Below are positions 26,658-35,402 of a stretch of 64,000 bases of DNA, piece after piece. The notes beneath the pieces were generated by a model. It was not told the origin of the DNA. It saw only the letters and a program-made list of their open reading frames with translations, and did no database searches. The DNA comes from a bacterium (GTDB lineage: Bacteria; Pseudomonadota; Alphaproteobacteria; Caulobacterales; Hyphomonadaceae), in contig WGML01000002.1 in assembly GCA_016125045.1 (NCBI GenBank), positions 1-64,000 of the forward strand, in the 5' to 3' direction. Position 1 is the stretch's first letter. Each line of letters opens with the position of its first letter. The position numbers and the translations under genes were made by a program.

Positions 26658-27155
26658 ATGGCGCACGACCACAGCGAGGATCATGGACCCGGCCACGACC
26701 ACGGTCCGCTCTGGAAGCATGACGGCGTGCGGGTGATCCCCGGCGGATCGCTCGACGGCGCAACGGCGCAGACGCCCGGCATGGACCGCAAGGCGGCGAT
26801 CAACGCGGCGCGGGTCGGCGCGCAGAAAATCTGGGCGGGCACGGTGACGATCCACGCCAATGCGAAGACCGGCGCGCATCATCACGGAGAACTTGAGAGC
26901 GTGATCTACATCATCCGGGGCCGGGCGCGGATGCGCTGGGGGGAGGCGCTGGAGTTCACCGCCGAGGCCGGCCCCGGCGACTTCATCTATGTGCCGCCCT
27001 TCGTGCCGCATCAGGAAATCAATGCAAGCGACAGCGAGCCGCTCGAATGCGTGCTCGTGCGCTCCGACAATGAGGCGGTGGTGGTCAATCTCGACATCGC
27101 GCCGGCCGAGGCTCCGGAAGAGGTGAAGTGGATCGATCCGATCCACCGGACCTGA
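26658..27155 (+). CDS. Cupin-domain protein with His-rich N-terminus
   Basis: This 165-residue protein has a His/Asp-rich opening (MAHDHSEDHGPGHDHGPLW) and a single cupin barrel. Cupin motif 1 appears in KTGAHHHGELESVIYIIRGRA and motif 2 in GPGDFIYVPPFVPHQEIN, giving a 3-His/Glu metal site. The function may be isomerase, dioxygenase or metal-linked sensing; the family is too broad to decide. The ATG at 26658 was chosen because the frame upstream is low-complexity Arg-rich sequence. It is divergent from the DPP-IV-like gene across 220 bases that include a 17-bp near-repeat with a 20-bp period at 26553-26589. Confidence 0.85.
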   Translation: MAHDHSEDHGPGHDHGPLWKHDGVRVIPGGSLDGATAQTPGMDRKAAINAARVGAQKIWAGTVTIHANAKTGAHHHGELESVIYIIRGRARMRWGEALEFTAEAGPGDFIYVPPFVPHQEINASDSEPLECVLVRSDNEAVVVNLDIAPAEAPEEVKWIDPIHRT

Positions 27156-27263
27156 CCTTCGGGCGGATCAGGGGTCGACCTCACGGCTCATGGCTGTAAG
27201 GTTGCGCGTCGCCGCACCGGCGCACCGCCAGATCATTGACCAGTCAGGGAGGCGTCGGGAGGT

Positions 27264-28106
27264 TTGCTCCTCGAAGCGCGCGAACTCACCAAACGGTATG
27301 GAGAGCAGACGGTTGTCGACGCCGTCAGCTTCGATCTCGAGGCGGGGGACGCGCTTGCGCTCATCGGGCCGTCCGGCTGCGGCAAGACGACGACGCTGAA
27401 GATGATCAACCGGCTGGTTGAGCCGGACGCCGGCGAGGTGCGCCTCGGCGGCCGGTCGGCGCGTCAGACCCCGGCCCATGAATGGCGCCGCCGGATCGGC
27501 TATGTGATCCAGTCGAGCGGCCTGTTTCCGCATCGCAGCGTCGCCGAAAACATCTCCGTCACGCCTCATCTGCTCGGCTGGGAGAAGCGGAGGATCGCCG
27601 CCAAGGTTGAGGCGCTGCTCGACATGGTGGGGCTTGATCCCGCGGACTACGCCGACCGGGCGCCGGCTGATCTCTCGGGCGGCCAGCGCCAGCGGGTTGG
27701 CCTCGCGCGGGCGCTCGCGGGGGAGCCCGATCTCCTGCTGATGGATGAGCCGTTCGCCGCGCTCGACCCCGTCACCAAGGATGCGCTGATCGAGGACATC
27801 ATCCGCTTGCGGGAAAGGCTGAAATTCGCGGCGGTGATCGTCACGCATGATTTCTCCGAGGCGCTGCGACTCGCCGGGCGGGTCGCGGTGATGGACGGCG
27901 GCCGCATCGCCCAGATCGGCCCGGTGTGCGAGCTGATCGCGGCGCCGGCCACGGATACTGTGCGGGCGCTGCTTGATGCGCCGCGGCGAACCGCACGCGC
28001 GGTCGCCAGCGCGTTCGCGGGCTCGCTCGAGGGGCCGACGGCGGTCTCCACCCTCGGCGCTGGCCAGGGTGCTGGCGTGGGCGCTCGGCTGGGCGCTGGC
28101 GAATGA
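27264..28106 (+). CDS. Osmoprotectant-type ABC transporter ATP-binding protein (OpuBA/OpuCA-like)
   Basis: This 280-residue ATPase has Walker A GPSGCGKTTTLKMINRLVEP, which matches the QAT (quaternary amine) subfamily. Further features are RRIGYVIQSSGLFPHRSVAENI, signature LSGGQRQRVGLARAL, Walker B LLMDEPFAALDP and switch VIVTHDFSEAL. No CBS domains follow, unlike many OpuCA proteins, and the last 40 residues are Ala/Gly-rich. The TTG at 27264 was chosen because AGGGAGG at 27246-27252 lies 11 bases upstream and no ATG or GTG fits better. Its stop overlaps the ATG of the fused permease/binding-protein gene. Predicted cargo is betaine, choline or another quaternary amine. Confidence 0.9.
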   Translation: MLLEARELTKRYGEQTVVDAVSFDLEAGDALALIGPSGCGKTTTLKMINRLVEPDAGEVRLGGRSARQTPAHEWRRRIGYVIQSSGLFPHRSVAENISVTPHLLGWEKRRIAAKVEALLDMVGLDPADYADRAPADLSGGQRQRVGLARALAGEPDLLLMDEPFAALDPVTKDALIEDIIRLRERLKFAAVIVTHDFSEALRLAGRVAVMDGGRIAQIGPVCELIAAPATDTVRALLDAPRRTARAVASAFAGSLEGPTAVSTLGAGQGAGVGARLGAGE

Positions 28107-29662
28107 ACGGCGTGTTCGCGGAGGAATGGGCGGTCTTTCCGGATCGCTACGCCGGTCACCTCGCCCTGTCGCTCGGAGCGCTCGCGCTTGGCTGCCTGAT
28201 CTCGATCCCGCTCGGCCTCGTTGCGGCGCGTTCGGCGCGGGTGGCGGGCGGGGCGCTTGGCGCGGCGAGCGTGGTCCAGACCATTCCTTCGCTTGCGCTT
28301 CTTGCGCTGATGGTGCCGGCGCTCGGGGGGCGGATCGGCTTCTGGCCGGCCTTCGTTGCGCTGACGCTCAATTCGGTGCTGCCGATCCTGCGCAACACGA
28401 TCGTCAGCTTGCGCGGCGTGGACGCGGATGTGCGCGAGGCCGCGCTCGCCGTTGGGATGACCGAGCGCCAGCGGCTCATCGCCATCGACCTGCCGCTGTC
28501 CGGCCCCGTGATCGTGGCGGGGCTGCGCACGGCGTCTGTCTGGGTGGTCGGCGCGGCGACGCTCTCAACGCCGGTCGGCGCCCAGAGCATCGGCAACTAC
28601 ATTTTCGCGGGGCTCCAGACGCGGAACTGGGGAACGGTGATCTTTGGCTGTCTCGTCGCCTCCATGCTGGCGATCGCACTCGACCAGGTGATCGCCCAGC
28701 TCGAGCGCGGGTTGCAGTCCCGCAGGCGCTGGCCGCTGATCGCCGCGGCGGCCGGGTTCCTCGCGATCTGCGCGCCGGTGCTGATGCTCTTGCGCGCGCC
28801 GGAAGCGCTCGCGACGCGTCCTGGCGGGGAGACGGCGGGGTATGCCGCGACCTCGCTCGAAGGGCGCCGAGTGGTGATCGGCGCCAAGGGTTTCACCGAA
28901 CAGCTGATCCTGTCGCAGCTGCTGAAGGATGTGCTTGAGGCGAAGGGCGCCCGCGTGGAGGTGCGCGAGGGGCTGGGATCGGTCGTGTCCTTCGATGCGC
29001 TCGCCAATGGGGAGGTCGATGTGACGGTCGATTATTCGGGCACCGTCTGGACGGCGCTGATGAAGCGGGATGCGCCGGCGCCAAGGGCGCTGATGTTCGC
29101 GGAGGTGTCGTCCTGGCTTCTCAACGAGCACGGGGTCCTCGCCTTCGGCCGGCTGGGGTTCGAGAACGCCTATGCGTTCGGGGCGACTCGCGAGTCGATC
29201 GAACGCCACGGACTTGCGAGCATCGCTGATCTCGCTGGGCGGCCCCTGGTGATCGCGGGCGATGCGGAGTTCTTCGGGCGGCCGGAATGGATCGGCGCGC
29301 GCGACGCCTACGGCCTGCAGGCGCTGCAGACGCGGAGCATGGACTCCACCTTCATGTATGGCGCGGCGCAATCGGGCGAAGCCGACGTGATCACCGCCTA
29401 TACCACCGACGGCCGGCTCGACGCGTTCGACATCGAACTCATCGATGATCCGCTGGGTGTGCTGCCGCCCTACGACGCATTCCTGCTCATCTCGCCCAAG
29501 GCCAAGTCGGACCGCGCCCTGCTGCGGGCGCTCGAACCGCTGAGGCTCGGCATTGACGGTGCGATGATGCGCCGCGCGAACGGGATGGTCGATCTGGAGC
29601 GGCGCAGCGTTCAGGACGCCGCGACGTGGCTGAGGGGCGAGATCCCGGGACTTTCGCCATGA
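28103..29662 (+). CDS. Fused ABC permease and substrate-binding protein, OpuBB-OpuBC type
   Basis: This 519-residue protein joins two parts. Residues 1 to about 235 form a permease with about six helices and the QAT-type loop LRGVDADVREAALAVGMTER. From about residue 250 comes an OpuAC-type binding domain: VVIGAKGFTEQLILSQLL, GEVDVTVDYSGTVW, RSMDSTFMYGAAQSGEADV and TAYTTDGRLDAFD, ending in helical lobe closure. The binding domain is thus tethered to the outer face of the permease, as in some osmoprotectant and ergothioneine (EgtU) transporters. The conserved YSGT and YTTDGR segments suit quaternary ammonium binding. Its stop overlaps the start of the enolase-superfamily gene. Confidence 0.9.
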   Translation: MNGVFAEEWAVFPDRYAGHLALSLGALALGCLISIPLGLVAARSARVAGGALGAASVVQTIPSLALLALMVPALGGRIGFWPAFVALTLNSVLPILRNTIVSLRGVDADVREAALAVGMTERQRLIAIDLPLSGPVIVAGLRTASVWVVGAATLSTPVGAQSIGNYIFAGLQTRNWGTVIFGCLVASMLAIALDQVIAQLERGLQSRRRWPLIAAAAGFLAICAPVLMLLRAPEALATRPGGETAGYAATSLEGRRVVIGAKGFTEQLILSQLLKDVLEAKGARVEVREGLGSVVSFDALANGEVDVTVDYSGTVWTALMKRDAPAPRALMFAEVSSWLLNEHGVLAFGRLGFENAYAFGATRESIERHGLASIADLAGRPLVIAGDAEFFGRPEWIGARDAYGLQALQTRSMDSTFMYGAAQSGEADVITAYTTDGRLDAFDIELIDDPLGVLPPYDAFLLISPKAKSDRALLRALEPLRLGIDGAMMRRANGMVDLERRSVQDAATWLRGEIPGLSP

Positions 29663-30768
29663 TCATCACCGCCATCGAGATCACCCACCACCGGTTGCCG
29701 CTCGATCCGCCCTTCCGCGCCGCCTGGGACGGACGCGACCGGACCGCCTTCGACGCGACGATCGTCCGGGTGCGGACGGATGAGGGAATTGAGGGCTGGG
29801 GTTCCGGCGATCTGATGGTCGGCTTCGAGGGCCATGAGCACCTGTTCGTCGGCGAGGACCCGCTGCGGATCGAGCGGCATTTCGGCGTGCTGAACAGCAT
29901 CGATTTCCACTACGGCCGGTGCTGGCCGCTTGATCTCGCCCTGTGGGACCTCGCGGGGAAGAGTCTCGGGCAGCCGGTATGGCGGCTGCTTGGCGGACGA
30001 AGCGACCGGGTGCGGGCCTATGCCTCCTCCGGCGCGCTGCGCTCGGCGTCGGAGACGGCTGATGCGGCGGAGCGTTACATCGCCGAGGGGTTCGGGGCGC
30101 TGAAGCTGCGCTTCCATCGCGGGGACTGGCGGCAGGACGTCCGCATCCTGGAGGCGGTGCGCGCGCGCATCGGCGACCGGCTGGAGCTTATGGTCGACTG
30201 CAATCAGGGCTGGCGGATGCCGTGGGACGCCGAGCCGCCCTGGGTGCTGAAGGATGCAGTCCAGGTGGTGCGGGAGCTTGAGCGGCTCGGCGTCTACTGG
30301 ACGGAGGAGCCGCTCCACCATGCCGACCGGGAGGGCATGCGGGCGCTTCGCGGGATGACGGACGTGCGCATCGCTGGCGCGGAGATGACGCGCGGACTGC
30401 CGGCGCTGCGCGATCTGATCCGCGATCGCGCGCTGGATGTGCTGCAGCCCGACGCGGCGCTCGTGGGCGGGATCACCGGACTGCGGCGGATCGCTGCGGA
30501 AGCGGAAGGGGCGGGGCTCACCTTCACGCCGCACACCTGGACGAATGGCGCGGGCGTCCTCGCCAATCTGCATTTGACCGCTGGGGTGGCGAACGCGCCG
30601 TTCATCGAGTTCCCGCTTGATCCGCCCACCTGGTCGCTGGAGCGCCGCGACTTCATGATGACGGAGACGCTGCGCGCGGACGCGGACGGCTGGCTGGTGC
30701 TGTCGGACCGTCCGGGCTTCGGCGCCGACCTCGACGAGGACCGACTGAAACACCTGCGCGTCGGATGA
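29659..30768 (+). CDS. Mandelate racemase/muconate lactonizing enzyme-family protein (enolase superfamily)
   Basis: This 369-residue protein has the capping domain plus modified TIM barrel of the enolase superfamily. Lys149-x-Arg151 in GALKLRFHRG takes the place of the KxK base. Predicted Mg ligands are Asp180 in LMVDCNQGW, Glu216 or Glu217 in WTEEPL, and Glu242 in IAGAEMTR. His292 in FTPHTWTNG occupies the position of the mandelate-racemase His base. Such enzymes abstract the proton alpha to a carboxylate (racemisation, epimerisation or dehydration). The ATG overlaps the stop of the fused transporter gene by 4 bases, so the substrate is probably the imported compound or its product. I cannot name the reaction. 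Confidence 0.9.
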   Translation: MIITAIEITHHRLPLDPPFRAAWDGRDRTAFDATIVRVRTDEGIEGWGSGDLMVGFEGHEHLFVGEDPLRIERHFGVLNSIDFHYGRCWPLDLALWDLAGKSLGQPVWRLLGGRSDRVRAYASSGALRSASETADAAERYIAEGFGALKLRFHRGDWRQDVRILEAVRARIGDRLELMVDCNQGWRMPWDAEPPWVLKDAVQVVRELERLGVYWTEEPLHHADREGMRALRGMTDVRIAGAEMTRGLPALRDLIRDRALDVLQPDAALVGGITGLRRIAAEAEGAGLTFTPHTWTNGAGVLANLHLTAGVANAPFIEFPLDPPTWSLERRDFMMTETLRADADGWLVLSDRPGFGADLDEDRLKHLRVG

Positions 30769-30772
30769 AGTT

Positions 30773-31639
30773 TCAGCCCTCGGGCGCGATCTTGTCCTGT
30801 GTGCGCGTGTCGAAATCGCTCGCGTCATGGCGTTCGCGAAGCTGGCTCGACGGTTCGCCATAGGTGCGGTTGACCATGCGTCCGCGCTTGACCGCCGGCC
30901 GGCCTGAAATGTCGTCGGCCCAGCGGATGACGTTCTTGTAGTCGGCGACGGACAGGAACTCGCCCGCCTCGTAGAGAACGCCTTTGACCAGTGCGCCGTA
31001 CCAGGGCCAGACCGCCATGTCGGCGATGGTGTAGTCGGGGCCGGCGAGATAGGGGACTTCGGCGAGCCGGCGGTCGAGCACGTCGAGCTGGCGTTTCACC
31101 TCCATTGCGTAACGGTCGATCGCGTATTCGATCTTCATCGGCGCATAGGCGTAGAAATGGCCGAACCCGCCGCCGAGAAACGGCGCGCTGCCCATCTGCC
31201 AGAACAGCCAGTTGAGGGCCTCGGTGCGCGCGGCGGTGTCCGTCGGCAGGAAGGCGCCGAATTTCTCGGCGAGATAGAGCAGGATCGACCCGGACTCGAA
31301 GATGCGGATCGGCGTCGCCGCCGACCGATCGACCATCACCGGGATTTTCGAGTTGGGATTGATCTCGACATAGCCGGACGAGAATTGCTCGCCCTGGCCG
31401 ATATTGATGAGCCAGGCATCGTATTCCGCGCCGGTGTTCCCGAGCGCGAGCAGCTCCTCCAGCAGCACGGTCACCTTCACCCCGTTGGGTGTGCCGAGCG
31501 AATAGAGCTGGAGCGGATGCTTGCCGACGGGGAGCGCCTTGTCGTGCGTCGGACCGGCGATCGGGCGGTTGATGTTGGCGAAGCGGCCGCCGCTTTCCTT
31601 GTTCCAGGTCCAGACCTTGGGGGGCGTGTAGTCGGTCAT
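30773..31639 (-). CDS. yghU: Glutathione-dependent disulfide-bond oxidoreductase, YghU type
   Basis: This 288-residue GST-superfamily protein matches YghU closely in its visible segments: TPPKVWTWNKESGGRFANIN, LYSLGTPNGVKVTVLLEELL, INPNSKIPVMVD and the C-terminal helical domain with KPPF-like MGSAPFLGGGFGHFYAYAP. YghU/YfcG proteins reduce disulfides using two bound glutathiones and have little classical transferase activity. The ATG at 31639 was chosen because it gives MTDYTPPKVW; the longer upstream frame has no family similarity. It is convergent with the enolase-superfamily gene and divergent from the NTF2-like gene. Confidence 0.92.
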   Translation of the reverse strand: MTDYTPPKVWTWNKESGGRFANINRPIAGPTHDKALPVGKHPLQLYSLGTPNGVKVTVLLEELLALGNTGAEYDAWLINIGQGEQFSSGYVEINPNSKIPVMVDRSAATPIRIFESGSILLYLAEKFGAFLPTDTAARTEALNWLFWQMGSAPFLGGGFGHFYAYAPMKIEYAIDRYAMEVKRQLDVLDRRLAEVPYLAGPDYTIADMAVWPWYGALVKGVLYEAGEFLSVADYKNVIRWADDISGRPAVKRGRMVNRTYGEPSSQLRERHDASDFDTRTQDKIAPEG

Positions 31640-31835
31640 GCGACGGGTCCTTCTTGTTGAGCGACGGGCGCGTCCCGTTCTGGAACCCTCATCTGGGCCA
31701 GGTCGGCGGTGTCGGCAAGCCATCTCGACAACGCAATCTCGTGAAACGCGCGACCATGCGGGCTTGCTCCGGTGGCGGTTTGACGCCTTCATGACGGGGG
31801 CGCGCCGCCGCGCCGCGCAGCACAAGGGGGCCGAC

Positions 31836-32267
31836 ATGTCTCATCTTCCGGTCATGCTCGGCATGATCGACGCCTGGACGCGCAAGAATGTCGACGCGGT
31901 GCTCGCCTGTCTGCACGACGATATCGTCTGGCACTACGCGGCGGTCATCGCGCCGCCGGTCAGGGGCAAGGTGAAGGCGCGCAAATTCCTCGAGATGCTC
32001 GCCCCGCAGGTCGGCGAGGTGAGATGGCGCATCTTCGACTATGCCGAACGCGGCGACCGGCTGTTCGTCGAGGGGGTGGATGAGTACGTGTCCGCGGAGG
32101 GCCGGCTCGTCTCCGCGCCCTATGCCGGAGTGGTCGAGGTGGCGGACGGGCGCATCATCGGCTTGCGCGAGTATTTCGATTTTTCGGTGATGAACGCGAT
32201 GAAAGCGGGCGAACCGATGAAGGAGCATGTTCGCGAGCTGATCGCCCGCGACGCGGTCGTGGGGTAG
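31836..32267 (+). CDS. NTF2-like protein (limonene-epoxide hydrolase/SnoaL type)
   Basis: This 143-residue protein shows the NTF2-like pattern MLGMIDAWTRKNVDAVLACL then HDDIVWHYAAVIAPPVRGK. It continues with RWRIFDYAERGDRLFVEGVD and a final strand GRIIGLREYFDF. The RLFVEGVDEY and LREYFDF segments are common in nuclear-transport-factor-2 proteins of the limonene-epoxide hydrolase-like branch. The ATG at 31836 follows AAGGGGG; an ATG at 31791 would add an Arg-rich leader and is less likely. It runs into, and ends 8 bases from, the convergent acyl-CoA operon. Confidence 0.82.
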   Translation: MSHLPVMLGMIDAWTRKNVDAVLACLHDDIVWHYAAVIAPPVRGKVKARKFLEMLAPQVGEVRWRIFDYAERGDRLFVEGVDEYVSAEGRLVSAPYAGVVEVADGRIIGLREYFDFSVMNAMKAGEPMKEHVRELIARDAVVG

Positions 32268-32275
32268 GGTCCGGA

Positions 32276-33439
32276 CTAAAGCTCCGCGGCGTTCACGGGA
32301 ACGCCCAGCAGGGCGCGGCCGGTGAGCTCGTAGGTGGCCGGTGCGATCATGACATGGGCGGTCATGGTCTGGGCGTCGTTCAGCCGGCGCAACAGTGGGT
32401 CGCCGTGAAACACGCCCGCGCCCCCGGCGAGATCCTGCATCCCTCTCACGACCTCGGCGGCGGTGCGGGTCATGTGCGTCGCCGCGAGCCGCAGGGCCGC
32501 GCGAGACGCAACGGAAATCGCGCGCCCGGCCGCCGCGTCGCTCCAGGAACTGTTGATCGACTCCATAAGCAGCGCGCGGGCGGCGGCGAGGCGGGCGGAG
32601 GCGTCGGCGAAGGCCGCCTGCACGGTTCCGCGCTCGGCGAGGCTGCGGCCGCCCGGCGTGCGCTTGCCGGAAGCGAGGGTCGCGAACTCGTCAAGGGCCG
32701 CCCGGGCGTTGCCGCTCGCGACCGCGGCGATGCCGAGCGCGAGAAGGCCGAAGATGGGAAAGCGATAGAGCGGCGTTTCGATCCGCGGCGTGTCGGTCAT
32801 GAGCGAGACCGAGCGCGCAACCGGGACGGCGAGGTCGTCGATCGTGAAGTCGCCGCTGCCCGTGCCGACGAGACCGGTGGTGCGCCAGGTGTCGATGAAG
32901 GTCGCCTCGCTCGCCCGGAACACCATCATGCGCTGGTCCGGGATCTTGTCCGTCAGCATGCGCGGAGCGCCGTTCTCCATGATGACGCAGCCGCCGCAAA
33001 GCCAGGTCGCGTTCCGCCCGCCGCTGTTCCAGCGCCACCGTCCGCGCATGCGGTAGACGGCGCCCGAGCGCTCGGCCTGTCCGGAGGGCGCATAGACGCC
33101 GCAGATGATCGCGGCGGGATCCGCGAACACTTCGTCTGCGGTCTCGGCGTCGAGATAGGCCGCAATTGATCCCGTGGTCGCGCCGATCATCACGCACCAC
33201 GCCGCGGAGGCGTCGGTCGCCGCAAGCGTCTCGATCACCTCCACGAGGGTGGCGGGATGGACTTCGCTTCCGCCATGCCGAGCCGGGACGCACATGCGGT
33301 AGAAGCCCGCGTCCGACATCGACCGGGCGAGCGCATCCGGGAGGCGGCGATGCGCCTCCATGTCGGGACGCGCAGCGGCGATCTCGGCCGACATCGCGCG
33401 GGCGCGGTCGATCAGCTCGTTCACGCTTTCAGCCTCCAT
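32276..33439 (-). CDS. Acyl-CoA dehydrogenase-fold flavoprotein (possible flavin monooxygenase, HsaA/DszC type)
   Basis: This 387-residue protein has the ACAD fold. Its middle segment reads ASAAWCVMIGATTGSIAAYL, then GVYAPSGQAERSGAVYRMRG, WRWNSGGRNATWL and WRTTGLVGTGSGDFTIDDL. The WCV and W.WNSG patterns are those of group D flavin monooxygenases and related HpaB/HsaA/DszC-type proteins rather than of true beta-oxidation dehydrogenases. It may therefore hydroxylate an aromatic or steroid-like ring, or oxidise an acyl-CoA. It is the last gene of a four-gene minus-strand operon and overlaps the upstream dehydrogenase gene by 19 bases. The ATG at 33439 was chosen as the first that yields normal ACAD length. 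Confidence 0.82.
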   Translation of the reverse strand: MEAESVNELIDRARAMSAEIAAARPDMEAHRRLPDALARSMSDAGFYRMCVPARHGGSEVHPATLVEVIETLAATDASAAWCVMIGATTGSIAAYLDAETADEVFADPAAIICGVYAPSGQAERSGAVYRMRGRWRWNSGGRNATWLCGGCVIMENGAPRMLTDKIPDQRMMVFRASEATFIDTWRTTGLVGTGSGDFTIDDLAVPVARSVSLMTDTPRIETPLYRFPIFGLLALGIAAVASGNARAALDEFATLASGKRTPGGRSLAERGTVQAAFADASARLAAARALLMESINSSWSDAAAGRAISVASRAALRLAATHMTRTAAEVVRGMQDLAGGAGVFHGDPLLRRLNDAQTMTAHVMIAPATYELTGRALLGVPVNAAEL

Positions 33440-34590
33440 AGCGCCGCCAGATTGTTGCGTTGCATGTCCGACGATCCGCCGACGATCGGCATGCCGAGCA
33501 GATCGCGCACATTGCGGTCCATGTCGTAGGCGTCGGAGAGGGCGTAGGCGCCCATCACCTGCTGGCAGGCGAGAGCGATCTCGACGCCCGTGTCGGCGAT
33601 GAACAGCTTCGCCATGGAGGTTTCGATCCCGCAAGGCGCGCCCGCGTCCGCGAGCCGGGCGGCGTGGTAGAGCATGTGCCGGCAGGCTTCGAGCCTCGTG
33701 CGCGCGGTGACGAGACGGTGCGCGACCGCCTGATGGCCCGCGATCGCCTTGCCGAACTGGACGCGCTCCTGGGCATAACGCCAGGCTTCCTCGACGGCGG
33801 CCTGAGCGAAGCCGAACGTGCAGGCCGCGACTTCCAGCTTCTCCACGTCGAGCGCCCGGCCGGCGAGCATGCTCCATGCCTTGTTGAGCCGGTCCGGACC
33901 GCCGACCACGGCGTCGAGCGGAATGCGGACATCGTCGAAATGGACGTCGCAGGACGCCGTGTAGCGGAGGTTCACGTGCTCGATGGGTGAGGTTGAGACG
34001 CCCGCGGCGCGCGCCGGGATCAGAACGAAGGTGAGCGCCTCGCGTCGCGGCGCGTCGGGGGCGGTGTTGATGAGGCAGTAGATATAGTCTGCCCAGTCGG
34101 CGCCGGTGCACCAGCGCTTCGCGCCATTGATCACGAGGTCGTCGCCCTCGACGCGTCCGCGCGTCTTCACGCTCGACAGGTCCCCCCCGACATCGGGTTC
34201 GGACAAGCCGTAGGCGAACATGAGCTCGCCGCGGGCGAGCGCCGGAAGCAGGCGGCGTTTCTGGTCCGGCGAGCCGTTCTCCGAAATGTTCATGCCGCCA
34301 TAGAAGGCGCAGTGGATATAGGGGCCCGCAAGAAACGGCCCGGCGCGCGACAACTCCTCGATCACCGCCACCGCCGCCACGATGTCCTGGCCGAGACCGC
34401 CGTCCGCCTCGTCAATGGTGAGGCCGCACAGTCCGAGTGCGGCGAGTTCGCCGAAGAGATCGCGCGGCCAGTCATGCGCCTCGTCCCAGGCGCGACGCTT
34501 GTCGCGCGGGGCCTTCTCGGCCACGAAGCGCCGCAGCTGGCGGCGCAGTTCGGAAATATGGTCGGGCTCAGGCAGCGTGGTCTCGATCAT
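33421..34590 (-). CDS. Acyl-CoA dehydrogenase family protein
   Basis: This 389-residue FAD enzyme has LFGELAALGLCGLTIDEADGG, FAYGLSEPDVGGDLSSVKTR and the C-terminal helical bundle YAQERVQFGKAIAGHQAV. It should make an alpha,beta-double bond in an acyl-CoA. The usual Glu of YEGT is replaced by Gly in VGGSSDMQRN. A Glu in the helix-G segment RALDVEKLEVAA sits where isovaleryl-CoA dehydrogenase keeps its catalytic Glu, so the base is probably there (alignment by eye). Branched or cyclic acyl-CoA substrates would fit. The ATG at 34590 overlaps the TGA of the enoyl-CoA hydratase gene by one base. Confidence 0.92.
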   Translation of the reverse strand: MIETTLPEPDHISELRRQLRRFVAEKAPRDKRRAWDEAHDWPRDLFGELAALGLCGLTIDEADGGLGQDIVAAVAVIEELSRAGPFLAGPYIHCAFYGGMNISENGSPDQKRRLLPALARGELMFAYGLSEPDVGGDLSSVKTRGRVEGDDLVINGAKRWCTGADWADYIYCLINTAPDAPRREALTFVLIPARAAGVSTSPIEHVNLRYTASCDVHFDDVRIPLDAVVGGPDRLNKAWSMLAGRALDVEKLEVAACTFGFAQAAVEEAWRYAQERVQFGKAIAGHQAVAHRLVTARTRLEACRHMLYHAARLADAGAPCGIETSMAKLFIADTGVEIALACQQVMGAYALSDAYDMDRNVRDLLGMPIVGGSSDMQRNNLAALWRLKA

Positions 34591-35396
34591 CAATCCCCCT
34601 TGTAGGTCGGCCGCCGCTTCTCGACGAAGGAGTCGACCGCCTCCTTCCGGTCGTTCAGCGAGTTCGACAGAAGCTCGTAGGCCATGGCGGAATCGAGCAG
34701 CTGGGCGGCGAGCGCGCGCAAGGGGATGTTCGCCGCGGTCTTGGTCCAGCGGACCGCCCATTTCGGATTGGCGAGGATGGCCGCCGCGATTTCGGCGACC
34801 TTTGCATCGAGCTGGTCGGCGGGGACGACGTGATTGATCAGCCCGAGCGCGAACGCCCGCTCGGCGCGGATCATCTCCCCGGTCATGAGGAATTCCTTCG
34901 CCCGCGCAAAGCCGATGAGCTGCGGCCAGATGATCGCGCCCCCGTCGCCCGCGACAAGGCCGACCTTCACGTGAGGGTCGCCGATCACGGCCGTGTCCGA
35001 CGCGATGATGATGTCGCACATCAGCGCGATGGTTGCGCCGAGCCCCGCCGCCGCGCCGTTGAGGCGGCAGAGGATCGGCTTTTCCAGATCAAGCAGGGAG
35101 GTGACGATCCGCTTCGCCTCGGGGCCGATGGCGCGGAACGATCCCGGGTCCTCGATCAGCGTCTTGAACCAGGCGGTGTCGCCGCCGGCGCAGAAGGCGC
35201 GCCCCGCGCCGGTGAGGATGATGAGGTCGCTGCCCGGATCGTCCTGCGCGTCGAGGAAGATCCGCGAGAGCTCATGGTGCATGGAGGCGTCGACCGCGTT
35301 CACCGGGTTTGGCGCGGTCAGGGTGAGGGTGAGGATGCGCCCGTCTCGGGAGGCGTCGATGCGTCTGTAGCGGGAGAAGTCGGGAGCCATGTCCAT
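34590..35396 (-). CDS. Enoyl-CoA hydratase/isomerase family protein
   Basis: This 268-residue crotonase-fold protein has the oxyanion-hole segments GAGRAFCAGGDTAWF and LNGAAAGLGATIALMCDI. At the position of the first catalytic Glu the motif reads GDPHVKVGLVAGDGG, with His instead of Glu, and an Asp in GDGG. Glu pairs typical of crotonase are therefore not both present, and hydratase activity should not be assumed. Isomerase, C-C hydrolase or another crotonase reaction is possible. It sits between an MDR oxidoreductase and two ACAD-fold genes, so it belongs to an acyl-CoA degradation route. An ATG 6 bases downstream (MAPDF) is an equal start candidate. Confidence 0.9.
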   Translation of the reverse strand: MDMAPDFSRYRRIDASRDGRILTLTLTAPNPVNAVDASMHHELSRIFLDAQDDPGSDLIILTGAGRAFCAGGDTAWFKTLIEDPGSFRAIGPEAKRIVTSLLDLEKPILCRLNGAAAGLGATIALMCDIIIASDTAVIGDPHVKVGLVAGDGGAIIWPQLIGFARAKEFLMTGEMIRAERAFALGLINHVVPADQLDAKVAEIAAAILANPKWAVRWTKTAANIPLRALAAQLLDSAMAYELLSNSLNDRKEAVDSFVEKRRPTYKGD

Positions 35397-35402
35397 GCGT
35401 CC

